From Acanthamoeba sp. SK_2022b (Eukaryota > Discosea > Longamoebia > Acanthamoebidae): DNA of 64,000 bases. Below are positions 55,789 through 64,000 of this stretch, piece after piece (within the stretch, counting starts at the first letter, position 1; the number at the start of each line of letters is the position of its first letter). Where the stretch lies: positions 1 to 64,000 of the forward strand of contig JANDJZ010001749.1 in NCBI GenBank assembly GCA_027943245.1. Reading direction: 5' to 3'. A program made the translations under genes and the position numbers. The notes beneath the pieces were generated by a model. It saw nothing but the letters and a program-made list of their open reading frames with translations, made no database searches and had not been told where the DNA came from.

Positions 55789-56672
55789 TGATAGCGCACC
55801 TTACGTTCAACAAAGCGGAACTGGATCACCGTCAGGCCGATCACCAGCAGCATCAGGATCACCGACTGCGCGGCAGAGCTGGAGAGATCCAATCCGGCGA
55901 AGCCTTCGCGGTAGATCTTGTAGATCAACGTGGTGGTGGACTGCACCGGCCCGCCGCCGGTGGCGGCGTCGATCACCGGGAAGGTATCGAAGAAGGCGTA
56001 CACCAGATTGACCACCAGCAGGAAGAAGCTCACCGGCGCGATCAGCGGCAGCACCAGATGGAAGAAACGCCGCACCGGGCCGGCGCCGTCGATGGCCGCC
56101 GCCTCCACCAGCGAGCGCGGGATCGACTGCAGCGCCGCGAGGAAAAACAGGAAGTTATAGCTTATCTGCTGCCATACCGAGGCCAGCACCACCAGGAACA
56201 TCGCCTGGCCGCTGTTTTGCGCATGGTTCCAGTTATAACCCAGCCCGTTGAGGAAATGGGTGATCAACCCCAGGCCGGGGTTGAACAGAAAGATCCACAG
56301 CACCGCCGCCACCGCCGGTGCCACCGCATAGGGCAGGATCATCAGCGTGCGATAGAGGCGGCTGCCGCGCAGCACGTAGTCCACCAGCGCGGCGAAGAAC
56401 AGCGACACCGCCAGCCCGATGCCCGCCACCAGGAAGCTGAAGATCAGCGTGGTGTAGAACGAGTCGAGATAGTAAGGATCCTGAAACAGCTGCTTAAAGT
56501 TATCCAGCCCAACAAACTGGCTGGACAGGCCGAACGGATCGAGGCTCTGCACCGAATACCACAGCGCCTCGCCGGCGGGCCATAAAAAGAAGACGGCGGT
56601 AATCAGCAGCTGCGGCAGCACCAACGCATAGGGCAACCAGCTGCAGCCGAAACCGGGACGGGAAGATGACAT
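55785..56672 (-). CDS. ugpA: Glycerol-3-phosphate ABC importer permease UgpA
   Basis: The partner permease, 295 residues, with six helices and the EAA loop [23 protein letters not shown]. It lies 78 bp after ugpB, with a hairpin in the gap that may set a higher level of the binding protein than of the membrane parts. Confidence 0.98.
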   Translation of the reverse strand: MSSSRPGFGCSWLPYALVLPQLLITAVFFLWPAGEALWYSVQSLDPFGLSSQFVGLDNFKQLFQDPYYLDSFYTTLIFSFLVAGIGLAVSLFFAALVDYVLRGSRLYRTLMILPYAVAPAVAAVLWIFLFNPGLGLITHFLNGLGYNWNHAQNSGQAMFLVVLASVWQQISYNFLFFLAALQSIPRSLVEAAAIDGAGPVRRFFHLVLPLIAPVSFFLLVVNLVYAFFDTFPVIDAATGGGPVQSTTTLIYKIYREGFAGLDLSSSAAQSVILMLLVIGLTVIQFRFVERKVRYQ

Positions 56673-56717
56673 AGCAGTTAAACCATTAATCGGGTACGGA
56701 AGGATCGGCGTGAAGAC

Positions 56718-56741
56718 GCGAGCCCGATCGGACGGGCCCGC
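56718..56741 (-). repeat. Hairpin between ugpB and ugpA
   Basis: GCGAGCCCG and CGGGCCCGC pair over 9 bp (one G-U) around a 6-nt loop, about 10 nt after the ugpB stop. No T run follows, so mRNA stabilisation or partial attenuation is more likely than full termination. Confidence 0.55.
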
Positions 56742-56750
56742 GACGCAGGG

Positions 56751-58070
56751 TTACTTGGTTGATGCTTCGAAACGGCGCAGCAGCACGTCACCGCGCTGCA
56801 CGGCGGCGTCCAACGCCTGCTGAGGCGTTTTCTTGCCGGTCCACACGCCTTCCAGCTCCTCATCCACCACGCTGCGGATCTGCGGCATGTTGCCCAGGCG
56901 CAGGCCCTTGGTGAACGGCAACGGCGGCTTGTTCAGCATCTGGCGAGTGGCGACGTCAGCACCCGGGTTCTTGTCGTAGAAGCCCTGCTGCTTGGTCAGA
57001 TCGTAAGCCGCGGTGGTGATCGGCAGATAGCCGGTCTTCTGGTGCCATTCGGCGGCGATTTCCGGCTGCGCCAGGTACTGCAGGAACTCGGCCACGCCCT
57101 TGTAAGTGGCGGCGTCTTTGCCGTTCATCACCCACAGGCTGGCCCCGCCGATGATGGCGTTCTGCGGCGCGTTTTTCGCGTCGGCGTCGTACGGCATCAT
57201 GCCGACGCCGTAGTTGAATTTGGCGTAGTGCTTGATGTCCGCCAGCGAACCGGAAGAAGCGGTGGTGATGGCGCAGTCGCCGTTATAAAACTTCTCGGTG
57301 GATTCGTCTTTGCGGCCGAAGTAGGTGAAATCGCCCTTCTTGTTCATCGCCTCCAGCAGCTCGATGTGCTTGACCTGCAGCGGCTTGTTGAACTCCAGCT
57401 TGGCGTTGGTGCCGCCGAACCCGTTGTTTTCGCTGGCGAACGGCACGCCGTGCCAGGCGCTGAAGTTCTCCAGCTGGATCCAGCCCTGCCAGCCGCTGGC
57501 GTAGCCACACTTCATGCCGGCCTCACGCAGCTTGGCGGTATCCGCCGCCAGCTCCTGCCAGGTTTTCGGCGGCTGGTCCGGGTTCAGGCCGGCCTTCTTG
57601 AAGGCGTCTTTGTTGTAGTACAGCACCGGCGTGGAGCTGTTGAACGGCTGAGACAGCAGATGGCCGCTCTTGTTGTCGGTGTAATAGCCGGCTACCGTCG
57701 GCACGAACACCGACTCGTCGAAGTTGATGCCGGCCTCTTTAAACACTTCGTAGACCGGTTTGATGGCCTTGCTGGCCATCATGGTGGCGGTGCCCACCTC
57801 GTAAACCTGCAGGATCGCCGGCGCCTTGCCGGAGCGGTAAGCGGCGATGCCCGCCGCCAGGCTCTGTTCGTAGTTGCCTTTATAAACCGGCACAATCTTG
57901 ACGTCGCTGTGCGACTGGTTGAAGCGATCCGCCAGGGAATCCACTTCCTTACCCAGTTCGCCTTCCATCGAATGCCAGAACGGGATCTCGGTCGCCGCCA
58001 GCGCCTGAGTGCTGACCGCCAGGGTCAACGCGACGCACAGCGTGGTTTTGCGAATAGCGTAGGTGAGCAT
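56751..58070 (-). CDS. ugpB: Glycerol-3-phosphate-binding protein UgpB
   Basis: The periplasmic binding protein of the Ugp importer. The 439-residue precursor has a signal peptide (ending near TQALAA) and a family 1 solute-binding fold starting [26 protein letters not shown]. It leads the operon behind tandem Pho boxes, so phosphate starvation should induce it. Confidence 0.98.
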   Translation of the reverse strand: MLTYAIRKTTLCVALTLAVSTQALAATEIPFWHSMEGELGKEVDSLADRFNQSHSDVKIVPVYKGNYEQSLAAGIAAYRSGKAPAILQVYEVGTATMMASKAIKPVYEVFKEAGINFDESVFVPTVAGYYTDNKSGHLLSQPFNSSTPVLYYNKDAFKKAGLNPDQPPKTWQELAADTAKLREAGMKCGYASGWQGWIQLENFSAWHGVPFASENNGFGGTNAKLEFNKPLQVKHIELLEAMNKKGDFTYFGRKDESTEKFYNGDCAITTASSGSLADIKHYAKFNYGVGMMPYDADAKNAPQNAIIGGASLWVMNGKDAATYKGVAEFLQYLAQPEIAAEWHQKTGYLPITTAAYDLTKQQGFYDKNPGADVATRQMLNKPPLPFTKGLRLGNMPQIRSVVDEELEGVWTGKKTPQQALDAAVQRGDVLLRRFEASTK

Positions 58071-58155
58071 GCCTAACTCCTGAAAAAAGCTGGTGTAAAA
58101 GCGCGTGAGCGAAAAGAATCAGTTTTTTGTTCGGAAGCTAACATGCCATGCTCGG

Positions 58156-58195
58156 ATGACAGAAAAATAACCGTTATATGACAGCCACATGACGG
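58156..58195 (-). promoter_or_regulatory. Tandem Pho boxes upstream of ugpB
   Basis: On the minus strand CCGTCAT, CTGTCAT, CGGTTAT and CTGTCAT occur with exact 11-bp periodicity, the layout of two adjacent PhoB boxes. They lie about 85 bp before the ugpB start. Confidence 0.9.
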
Positions 58196-58258
58196 CAAGG
58201 TGAAGTGAAGATGGCGGTTTGATGTCGGCGGCGGGCATGGGCTCCGCCGCCGCGAGGA

Positions 58259-59446
58259 TTACAGCGAACGGCGCAGACGCGCCACCGCTTCCTGCATCTG
58301 CTGTTCGGTGGCGGTGGCGAACGACAGGCGGAAGGTCGAACGATCCGGGTTGTCGGAGAAGAAGTATTCCCCCGGCACGAACACCACGCCCTGCTGCAGG
58401 GTAGCGTTCAGCCATTCGGTGGCGTTGAACGGCTGGCGGAAACGCGCCCACAGGAACATGCCGCCCTTCGGCTTATCGAAGGTGATGTAGTCGCCCAGCT
58501 CCTGCTCCACCAAACCGGCCAGGATCTCGCCCTTCTGTTTGTAGGCGGCGCGGATCTTGTCGATCTGCGCCGGCAGGCGGCCCAGGCCGAGGTAGCATTC
58601 GACGATGCTCTGCGACAGCGCGCTGGCGTGCAGATCCGCCGCCTGCTTGATGATCGCCACTTTATGCAGCAGGAACGGCGGCAGGATCGCCCAGCCCAAC
58701 CGCAGGCCCGGCGCCAGGATCTTGGAGAAGGTCGAGGTATAGATGATGTGGTCGGTGTTGCCCAGCACCCGCTGCGACACCTGATGCAGCGTCGGGTGGC
58801 GCTCTTCGGTAAAACGCAGCTCGCCGTACGGATCGTCTTCGATGATCAGGAAGTTATGTTTGGCGGCCAGCTTCACCAGCAGTTCGCGGCGCGCGGCGCT
58901 CAGGGTGATGCCGCTGGGGTTGCCGAAGTTCGGCACCACGTACACGCCCTTGATGCGCTGGGTTTTCAGCAGCTCGGCCAGCTCTTCCACCACCATGCCG
59001 TCGCTGTCGGACGAGACCGACATGATGTTGGCTTCCGCCAGCTCCAGCGTTTGCAGCGCCGCCAGGTAGGTCGGGCGCTCCACCACGAACACGTCGCCGG
59101 GGTTGACGATGGCGCGCATCACCAAATCCAATGCCTGCTGCGAGCCGGCGGTGACCATCACCTCTTCCGCACCAGCGGTGACGCCGCGCTCGGCGCACAG
59201 CGCGCAAATGCGCTCACGCAGCAGCGGGCTGCCCTCGGTCAGGCCATACTGGAACGCGCTTTTCGGCTGTTCGGTGATCGCCTGCTGGGTGGCGATGCTC
59301 AATCCTTCGAAATCGAACAGCGCATCAGAGGGGATGCCGCCCGCCAGCGAAATGACGTGTTCCATCTTGCTGTGTTTAAGCAATTCACGGATGGCCGAAC
59401 TTTTTACGTTAACGATGCGCTGCGCGAGTAACCCTTCTGTCTTCAT
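58259..59446 (-). CDS. PLP-dependent class I/II aminotransferase (2-aminoadipate/LysN-like)
   Basis: A 395-residue aminotransferase without the N-terminal DNA-binding domain of MocR proteins. It has the PLP lysine K242 in TSTFSKILAPGLRLGW, the Asn/Asp contacts in PNFGNPSGI and EDDPYGELRF, and the substrate-loop segment SLAGGIPS. The subgroup includes 2-aminoadipate, aromatic and broad-range aminotransferases. It sits 44 bp downstream of livF in the same direction, which suggests but does not prove a branched-chain amino acid substrate. Confidence 0.88.
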   Translation of the reverse strand: MKTEGLLAQRIVNVKSSAIRELLKHSKMEHVISLAGGIPSDALFDFEGLSIATQQAITEQPKSAFQYGLTEGSPLLRERICALCAERGVTAGAEEVMVTAGSQQALDLVMRAIVNPGDVFVVERPTYLAALQTLELAEANIMSVSSDSDGMVVEELAELLKTQRIKGVYVVPNFGNPSGITLSAARRELLVKLAAKHNFLIIEDDPYGELRFTEERHPTLHQVSQRVLGNTDHIIYTSTFSKILAPGLRLGWAILPPFLLHKVAIIKQAADLHASALSQSIVECYLGLGRLPAQIDKIRAAYKQKGEILAGLVEQELGDYITFDKPKGGMFLWARFRQPFNATEWLNATLQQGVVFVPGEYFFSDNPDRSTFRLSFATATEQQMQEAVARLRRSL

Positions 59447-59490
59447 TTCTTCTTCTCGTACCTGATTATTTTAATTCGTAGGGGGGCGGA

Positions 59491-59755
59491 TTAACCGCCC
59501 AGATACGCCGACCTCACTGCTTCGTTGGCTAACAATGCAGCCCCCGTATCTTCCAACACCACGCGGCCGTTTTCCAGCACATAACCGCGGTCCGCCAATT
59601 TCAGCGCCTGATTGGCGTTTTGCTCCACCAGGAAGATGGTCATGCCCTCTTCCCGCAGCTGCTGAATGATGTCGAAAATCTGCTGGATGATGATCGGCGC
59701 CAGCCCGAGCGAGGGCTCGTCGAGCAGCAACAGCTTCGGCTGGCTCATCAGCGCG

Positions 59756-59787
<32 letters not shown>

Positions 59788-60192
59788 GGACATGGTGCCG
59801 GCGCGCTGGCTTCGGCGCTCCAGCAGGCGCGGGAACAGAGTGAACACCCGTTCGATGCGCTGTTGATACTGCCGGCGATCGGCGAAGAAGCCGCCCATCG
59901 CCAGGTTTTCTTCCACCGTCATGCGCGAGAAGACGCGCCGCCCTTCCGGCACGATCGCCACCGCTTCGCGCATGATGCGCGAGGTTTGCCACTGGGTGAT
60001 GTCCTGGTTCTGAAAGACGATGCTGCCTTCGCTGGCGCGCGGCTCACCGCACAGGGTGCCGAGCAGCGTGGTTTTACCGGCGCCGTTGGCGCCGATTAAC
60101 GTCACGATTTCCCCCTGGCTTATCGTGAGACTGACCTGATGCAGCGCCTGAATTTTGCCGTAATGGGCGGATACCTGATTGAATGACAACAT
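59491..60192 (-). CDS. livF: Branched-chain amino acid ABC importer ATPase LivF
   Basis: One of two ATPases of the LIV-I/LS importer. The 233-residue product has Walker A GANGAGKTT, signature MSGGEQQMLAIGRA and Walker B LLLLDEPSLGLAP. It lies 1 bp after livG. Confidence 0.98.
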
Positions 60193-60193
60193 A

Positions 60194-60964
60194 TTATTCT
60201 TCGCCCAAATAAGCCCGGATCACGTCCGGGTTGTTGCGGATCTCCGCCGGTGTGCCCTGCGCCAGCGGCGTGCCCTGATTCACCACGTAAATGCGGTCGG
60301 AAATGCCCATCACCAGCTTCATGTCGTGCTCGATCAGCAGCACCGATACCTTATGCCGATCGCGCAGCTCGACGATCAGGTGATCCAGCTCGTCGGTCTC
60401 TTTCGGGTTGAGGCCGGCGGCCGGTTCATCCAGCATCAGCAGCTCCGGCCGGGTCACCATGCAGCGGGCGATCTCCAGCCGCCGCTGCTGCCCATAGGCC
60501 AGGTTGCCCGCCGAACGGTTAGCCATCTCCAGCAGGCCGACGCGCTCCAGCCACTCCGCCGCGCGCGCCAGCGCTTCGGCTTCGGCGCGGCGGAAGGCCG
60601 GGGTTTTCAGCAACCCGGCGAACACGCCGCTTTTCAGGTGCTGATGCTGCGCCACCAGCAGGTTTTCGATCACCGTCATTTCACGGAACAGCCGGACGTG
60701 CTGGAAGGTGCGCACCACGCCCATACGGGCGATGGCCTGCCCCGCCAACCCTTCCAGGTGGCGATCGCGCAATTTGATGGTGCCGCCGGTCGGGCGGTAA
60801 AAACCGGTCAGGCAGTTGAACACCGTGGTCTTACCGGCGCCGTTGGGGCCGATCAGCGACACGATTTCACCTTCGTTCAGCGTCAACGCCACGTTGTTGA
60901 CCGCCAGCAGCCCGCCGAAACGCATCGACAGGCCCTCCACCTGCAGCAAAGGTTGAACGCTCAT
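60194..60964 (-). CDS. livG: Branched-chain amino acid ABC importer ATPase LivG
   Basis: The second LIV ATPase, 256 residues, with Walker [10 protein letters not shown], the signature region [16 protein letters not shown] and Walker [17 protein letters not shown] 60964 overlaps the livM stop by 4 bp and gives the E. coli N-terminus; a longer frame from 61051 is rejected as Ala/Gly-rich shadow. Confidence 0.97.
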   Translation of the reverse strand: MSVQPLLQVEGLSMRFGGLLAVNNVALTLNEGEIVSLIGPNGAGKTTVFNCLTGFYRPTGGTIKLRDRHLEGLAGQAIARMGVVRTFQHVRLFREMTVIENLLVAQHQHLKSGVFAGLLKTPAFRRAEAEALARAAEWLERVGLLEMANRSAGNLAYGQQRRLEIARCMVTRPELLMLDEPAAGLNPKETDELDHLIVELRDRHKVSVLLIEHDMKLVMGISDRIYVVNQGTPLAQGTPAEIRNNPDVIRAYLGEE

Positions 60965-62244
60965 GCCTGCTCCCCCTTGCCCGCGTGAATGTCCGCCGCC
61001 TGCAGCTTCAGCTGCGGCCGTTTCATCGGCAACAGCCCCTGCGGCCGCCAAATCATCATCAGCACCATCAGCGCACCCAGCAGCAACATGCTGTATTCAT
61101 TCAGATCGCGCATCAGCTCGCGCGACACCACCAGCAGGATCGCCGCCAGAATGACCGCGAACTGCGAGCCCATGCCCCCCAGTACGACGATCGCCAGTAC
61201 GAAGGCCGATTCGACGAAGGTGAAGGATTCCGGGCTGACGAACCCCTGGCGCGCGGCGAACAGCGTGCCGGCAAACCCGGCGAAAGCGGCGCTGATGGTA
61301 AAAGCGGTCAGCTTGATGCGCGTCGGGCTGAGGCCCAGCGAGCGGCAGGCGATCTCGTCTTCGCGCAGCGCTTCCCAGGCGCGCCCCAGCGGCATACGCA
61401 GCAGGCGGTTGATGACGAACAGCGTCAGCACCACCAGCAGCAGCGCCACCAGGTACAGGAACACGATGCGATCGCTCGGATCGTATTTCAGGCCGAAGAA
61501 GTTATGGAAGGTATCCCAGCCGCCGTCGCGCACGCTGCGGTTGAACTCCAGGCCGAAGAAGGTCGGTTTCGGGATCTGGCTGATGCCGTTCGGTCCGCCG
61601 GTGATCTCGGTATTGTTCAGCAGCAGGATGCGCACGATCTCACCGAAGCCGAGCGTCACGATTGCCAGATAGTCGCCGCGCAGCCGCAGCACCGGGAAAC
61701 CGAGCAGGAAGCCGAAGGCGGCGGTGACGATGCCCGCCAGCGGCAGGCTCTCCCAGAAGCCGAGGCCGTAATAGTGATTCAGCAGCGCGTAGGTGTAGGC
61801 GCCGATGGCGTAGAAACCGCCGTAGCCGAGCACCAGCAGACCGGACAAGCCCACCACCACGTTGAGGCCGAGGCCCAGCATCACGTAGATCAGCGTCAGG
61901 GTAGCGATATCCACCGTGCCGCGCGAGACCAGGAACGGCCAGGCGACCGCCGCGACGATGAGCAGAGCCGCCAGCAGCTTTTGCCGTGGCGTGGTGCCGT
62001 CGAAGCTCGGCAGCACGAACGCCGGGCCGGAGACTTTTTTCAATCCCTGCTGCAGCAGCGGGCGCAACAGCTGGAAGAAAAAGACGATGACGCAGCCGAT
62101 GCCGATCCACATCCAGCGCACTTCCGCCGCGCCGTGCACCACCAGCTTGGTGCCGTCCAGGCTGAGCTGCATGCCCATCAGGAACGACGCCATCACGAAC
62201 AGCACCGCCGTGGCGATCAGCGCATTGAGCAGATTGAGTTTCAT
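60961..62244 (-). CDS. livM: Branched-chain amino acid ABC importer permease LivM
   Basis: A 427-residue permease with an extra N-terminal segment of helices before the core ([41 protein letters not shown], the coupling loop). It overlaps livH and livG by 4 bp on each side. Confidence 0.97.
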   Translation of the reverse strand: MKLNLLNALIATAVLFVMASFLMGMQLSLDGTKLVVHGAAEVRWMWIGIGCVIVFFFQLLRPLLQQGLKKVSGPAFVLPSFDGTTPRQKLLAALLIVAAVAWPFLVSRGTVDIATLTLIYVMLGLGLNVVVGLSGLLVLGYGGFYAIGAYTYALLNHYYGLGFWESLPLAGIVTAAFGFLLGFPVLRLRGDYLAIVTLGFGEIVRILLLNNTEITGGPNGISQIPKPTFFGLEFNRSVRDGGWDTFHNFFGLKYDPSDRIVFLYLVALLLVVLTLFVINRLLRMPLGRAWEALREDEIACRSLGLSPTRIKLTAFTISAAFAGFAGTLFAARQGFVSPESFTFVESAFVLAIVVLGGMGSQFAVILAAILLVVSRELMRDLNEYSMLLLGALMVLMMIWRPQGLLPMKRPQLKLQAADIHAGKGEQA

Positions 62245-63032
62245 ACTTTCTCAACCTCCGGACGCCCGAGGATGCCGGTCGGCATGATCAGCAGCACCAC
62301 GATCAGCAACGCGAACGACACCACGTCTTTATATTCAGTGCTGAGGTAGGCGGAAGTCAGCGCTTCCGCCACGCCCAGCACCAGGCCGCCGATCATCGCG
62401 CCGGGAATGCTGCCGATACCGCCCAGAACCGCGGCGGTGAAGGCTTTCATACCGGCCATAAAGCCGATGTAAGGGTTGATGACGCCGTAGAACTGGCCGA
62501 GCAATACCCCGGCCACCGCCGCCATCACCGCCCCGATGACGAAGGTCAGCGAGATCACCCGGTCGGTGTTGATGCCCAGCAGGCTGGCCATCTTCAGGTC
62601 TTCCGCACAGGCGCGACAGGCGCGGCCCATGCGCGAATAACGGATAAACAGCGTCAGCGCCAGCATCGCCAGGAAGGTCACGAGCCAGATGATCAGCTGC
62701 ATGGTGCTGATGGTGGCGGCGAAGCCGTTGCTTTCCCCCAGCACCCACTGGCCGGTCACCAGGCTGGGCAGCGCCAGATCGCGTGAGCCCTGCGTCAGGC
62801 TGACGTAGTTTTGCAGGAATATCGACATGCCGATGGCCGAGATCAGCGCAATCAGGCGCTTGGAGTTGCGCACCGGCTTGTAGGCCACCCGCTCGATGCT
62901 CCAGCCGTAGGCGCTGGCGATGACGATCGAGACCAGGAACGCGGCGCCGATCAGCAACCAGCCGACGTCGATACCGAGCATCATCAGGGCGGCGATGACG
63001 ATAAAGGAGACATAGCTACCGATCATGTACAC

Positions 63033-63071
<39 letters not shown>

Positions 63072-63167
63072 AACCATGGTGTAACCGATGGCGATCAATG
63101 CATAGGTGCTGCCCAACGTTAAGCCGTTGAACATCTGCTGCAGAAAATAGAGGAGCTGCTCTGACAT
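62241..63167 (-). CDS. livH: Branched-chain amino acid ABC importer permease LivH
   Basis: A 308-residue permease, the E. coli length, starting [34 protein letters not shown], with the coupling loop [17 protein letters not shown] longer frame from 63278 crosses the livK-livH hairpins and is rejected. First gene after the binding protein. Confidence 0.97.
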
Positions 63168-63190
63168 ACTCTGAACCCTTGGCTGCGAAA

Positions 63191-63213
63191 CCCGCCGGCG
63201 GAGAACCGGCGGG
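63191..63213 (-). repeat. Hairpin upstream of livH
   Basis: CCCGCCGG and CCGGCGGG pair over 8 bp around a 7-nt loop and are followed on the minus strand by TTTCGC. It is the second of two hairpins between livK and livH. Confidence 0.65.
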
Positions 63214-63246
63214 TAAAGGGAGACGGGGCCGGCAAGCCGACCCGCC

Positions 63247-63266
63247 GGGCGCAGCGGGCTGCGCCC
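63247..63266 (-). repeat. Hairpin downstream of livK
   Basis: GGGCGCAG and CTGCGCCC pair perfectly around a tetraloop about 20 nt after the livK stop. It probably protects the binding-protein mRNA or reduces read-through. Confidence 0.65.
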
Positions 63267-63284
63267 CACCCTAATCATTATGGC

Positions 63285-64000
63285 TTATTTGATCGGTGTG
63301 GACGTGCCGTTGGCATGCCATTCGAACACGCCGAACTCGAAGCCTTTCAGATCGCCCTTGTCATCCCAGGTCAGCGGCCCCATCACGGTCTCCACCGGCT
63401 TGCCGGTTTTCAGATCCTTGACGATATCCGCCGGCTCCTGGCTGCCGCTGCGCTCCATGCCGGTGGTCAGCGACTGCAGCGCGGCATAGGTGGTCCAGAC
63501 GAACGGGCCGGTCGAATCCAGCTTCTTGGCTTTCAATGCATCGACGATCGGCTGGTTGGCAGGCACCTGATCGTAGCGTTTCGGCAACGTCACCAGCATG
63601 CCTTCCGAAGCGGCCCCGGCGATGTTGGACAGCGAGGAGTTGCCCACGCCCTCCGGCCCCATGAAGCGGGTGGTTAACCCGGCCTGCTTGGCCTGACGCA
63701 GGATCTGGCCCATTTCCGGGTAGTAACCACCGAAGTACACGAAGTCGATATTTTCTTTCTTCAGGCGCGCCACCAGGGTGGAGAAGTCTTTGTCGCCGGC
63801 AGTGATGCCTTCGAACATCGCCACTTCGGTGCCCTGTTTTTTCAGGCTGTCGCGCACCGAGCGCGCCAGGCCTTCGCCGTATTGCTGCTTGTCGTGCACC
63901 ACGGCGATGCGCTTCGGCTTGATGTCGCTGAGGATGTATTTGGCGGCGGTCGGGCCCTGATCCGAGTCCAGGCCGGTGGTGCGCAGGATCATCTTGTAGC
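63285..64000 (-). CDS. livK: Branched-chain amino acid-binding protein LivK/LivJ (5' end cut by window edge)
   Basis: The C-terminal about 238 residues of a periplasmic Leu/Ile/Val-binding protein; the signal peptide and N-terminal lobe lie beyond position 64000. Recognisable parts are [51 protein letters not shown] and the final [16 protein letters not shown]. The symbol follows the E. coli order livK-livH-livM-livG-livF; livJ cannot be excluded on this part. Confidence 0.92.
   Translation of the reverse strand, partial: YKMILRTTGLDSDQGPTAAKYILSDIKPKRIAVVHDKQQYGEGLARSVRDSLKKQGTEVAMFEGITAGDKDFSTLVARLKKENIDFVYFGGYYPEMGQILRQAKQAGLTTRFMGPEGVGNSSLSNIAGAASEGMLVTLPKRYDQVPANQPIVDALKAKKLDSTGPFVWTTYAALQSLTTGMERSGSQEPADIVKDLKTGKPVETVMGPLTWDDKGDLKGFEFGVFEWHANGTSTPIK

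Noticed and set aside
61640..62254. Minus-strand frame overlapping livM
   Set aside because: It is an alternative frame of livM, with shadow composition and no domain.

Overview
The window is a gamma-proteobacterial chromosome segment of the Enterobacterales type, most like Serratia (marcescens group). This is inferred from protein sequences that track E. coli orthologues closely, from high GC, and from gene order. It has no CRISPR array and no recognisable insertion sequence or prophage. Nearly all of it is conserved housekeeping DNA in the E. coli order, with a few lineage-specific insertions.

Layout. 1-8.3 kb: purHD behind a PurR operator, then yjaH-hupA-yjaG-nfi-hemE-nudC on the minus strand and rsd on the plus strand. 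8.3-14 kb: a TPP riboswitch and the thiamin operon thiCEFSGH. 14-17.7 kb: a lineage-specific insert with a candidate structured RNA, a response regulator whose HTH is N-terminal and receiver C-terminal, a convergent histidine kinase, a periplasmic sulfite-oxidase-fold protein without cysteine, and a GNAT. 17.8-22.5 kb: the C-terminal third of rpoC, a stable-RNA-type promoter, a second GNAT, coaA, birA and the C-terminal third of murB. 22.5-31.4 kb: hemG, trkH, yigZ, pepQ, an MFS pump and fadBA. 31.5-43.6 kb: fre, ubiD, pepE, rfaH, hemB, tatD, tatABC and ubiEJB, rmuC. 43.7-51.7 kb: a DedA protein, a tyrosine phosphatase, udp, ysgA, metE/metR and yigM. 51.8-58.2 kb: yhhA, an AEC permease and ugpBAECQ with Pho boxes. 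58.2-64 kb: an aminotransferase and livKHMGF, with livK cut by the window end.

The strongest anomaly is a pair of scars. Around 19,050 the RpoC frame begins abruptly (about residue 996 in E. coli numbering), right after what looks like the tRNA-tufB operon promoter. The expected tRNAs, tufB, secE, nusG, rplKAJL, rpoB and the start of rpoC are absent. Near 22,500 the stop codon of hemG is followed at once, in frame, by the last ~110 residues of MurB, with no rRNA operon between. rpoC and murB are essential. So either intact copies exist elsewhere (rearrangement or duplication), or two assembly joins have dropped DNA around repeats. The other genes appear complete apart from livK at the edge.

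The best candidate for an undescribed system is the 14.6-17.2 kb signalling module. A Cys-less SUOX-fold periplasmic protein is translationally coupled to a two-TM histidine kinase, whose 3' end overlaps that of an inverted-architecture response regulator by 15 bp. A possible sRNA with a strong terminator lies just upstream.
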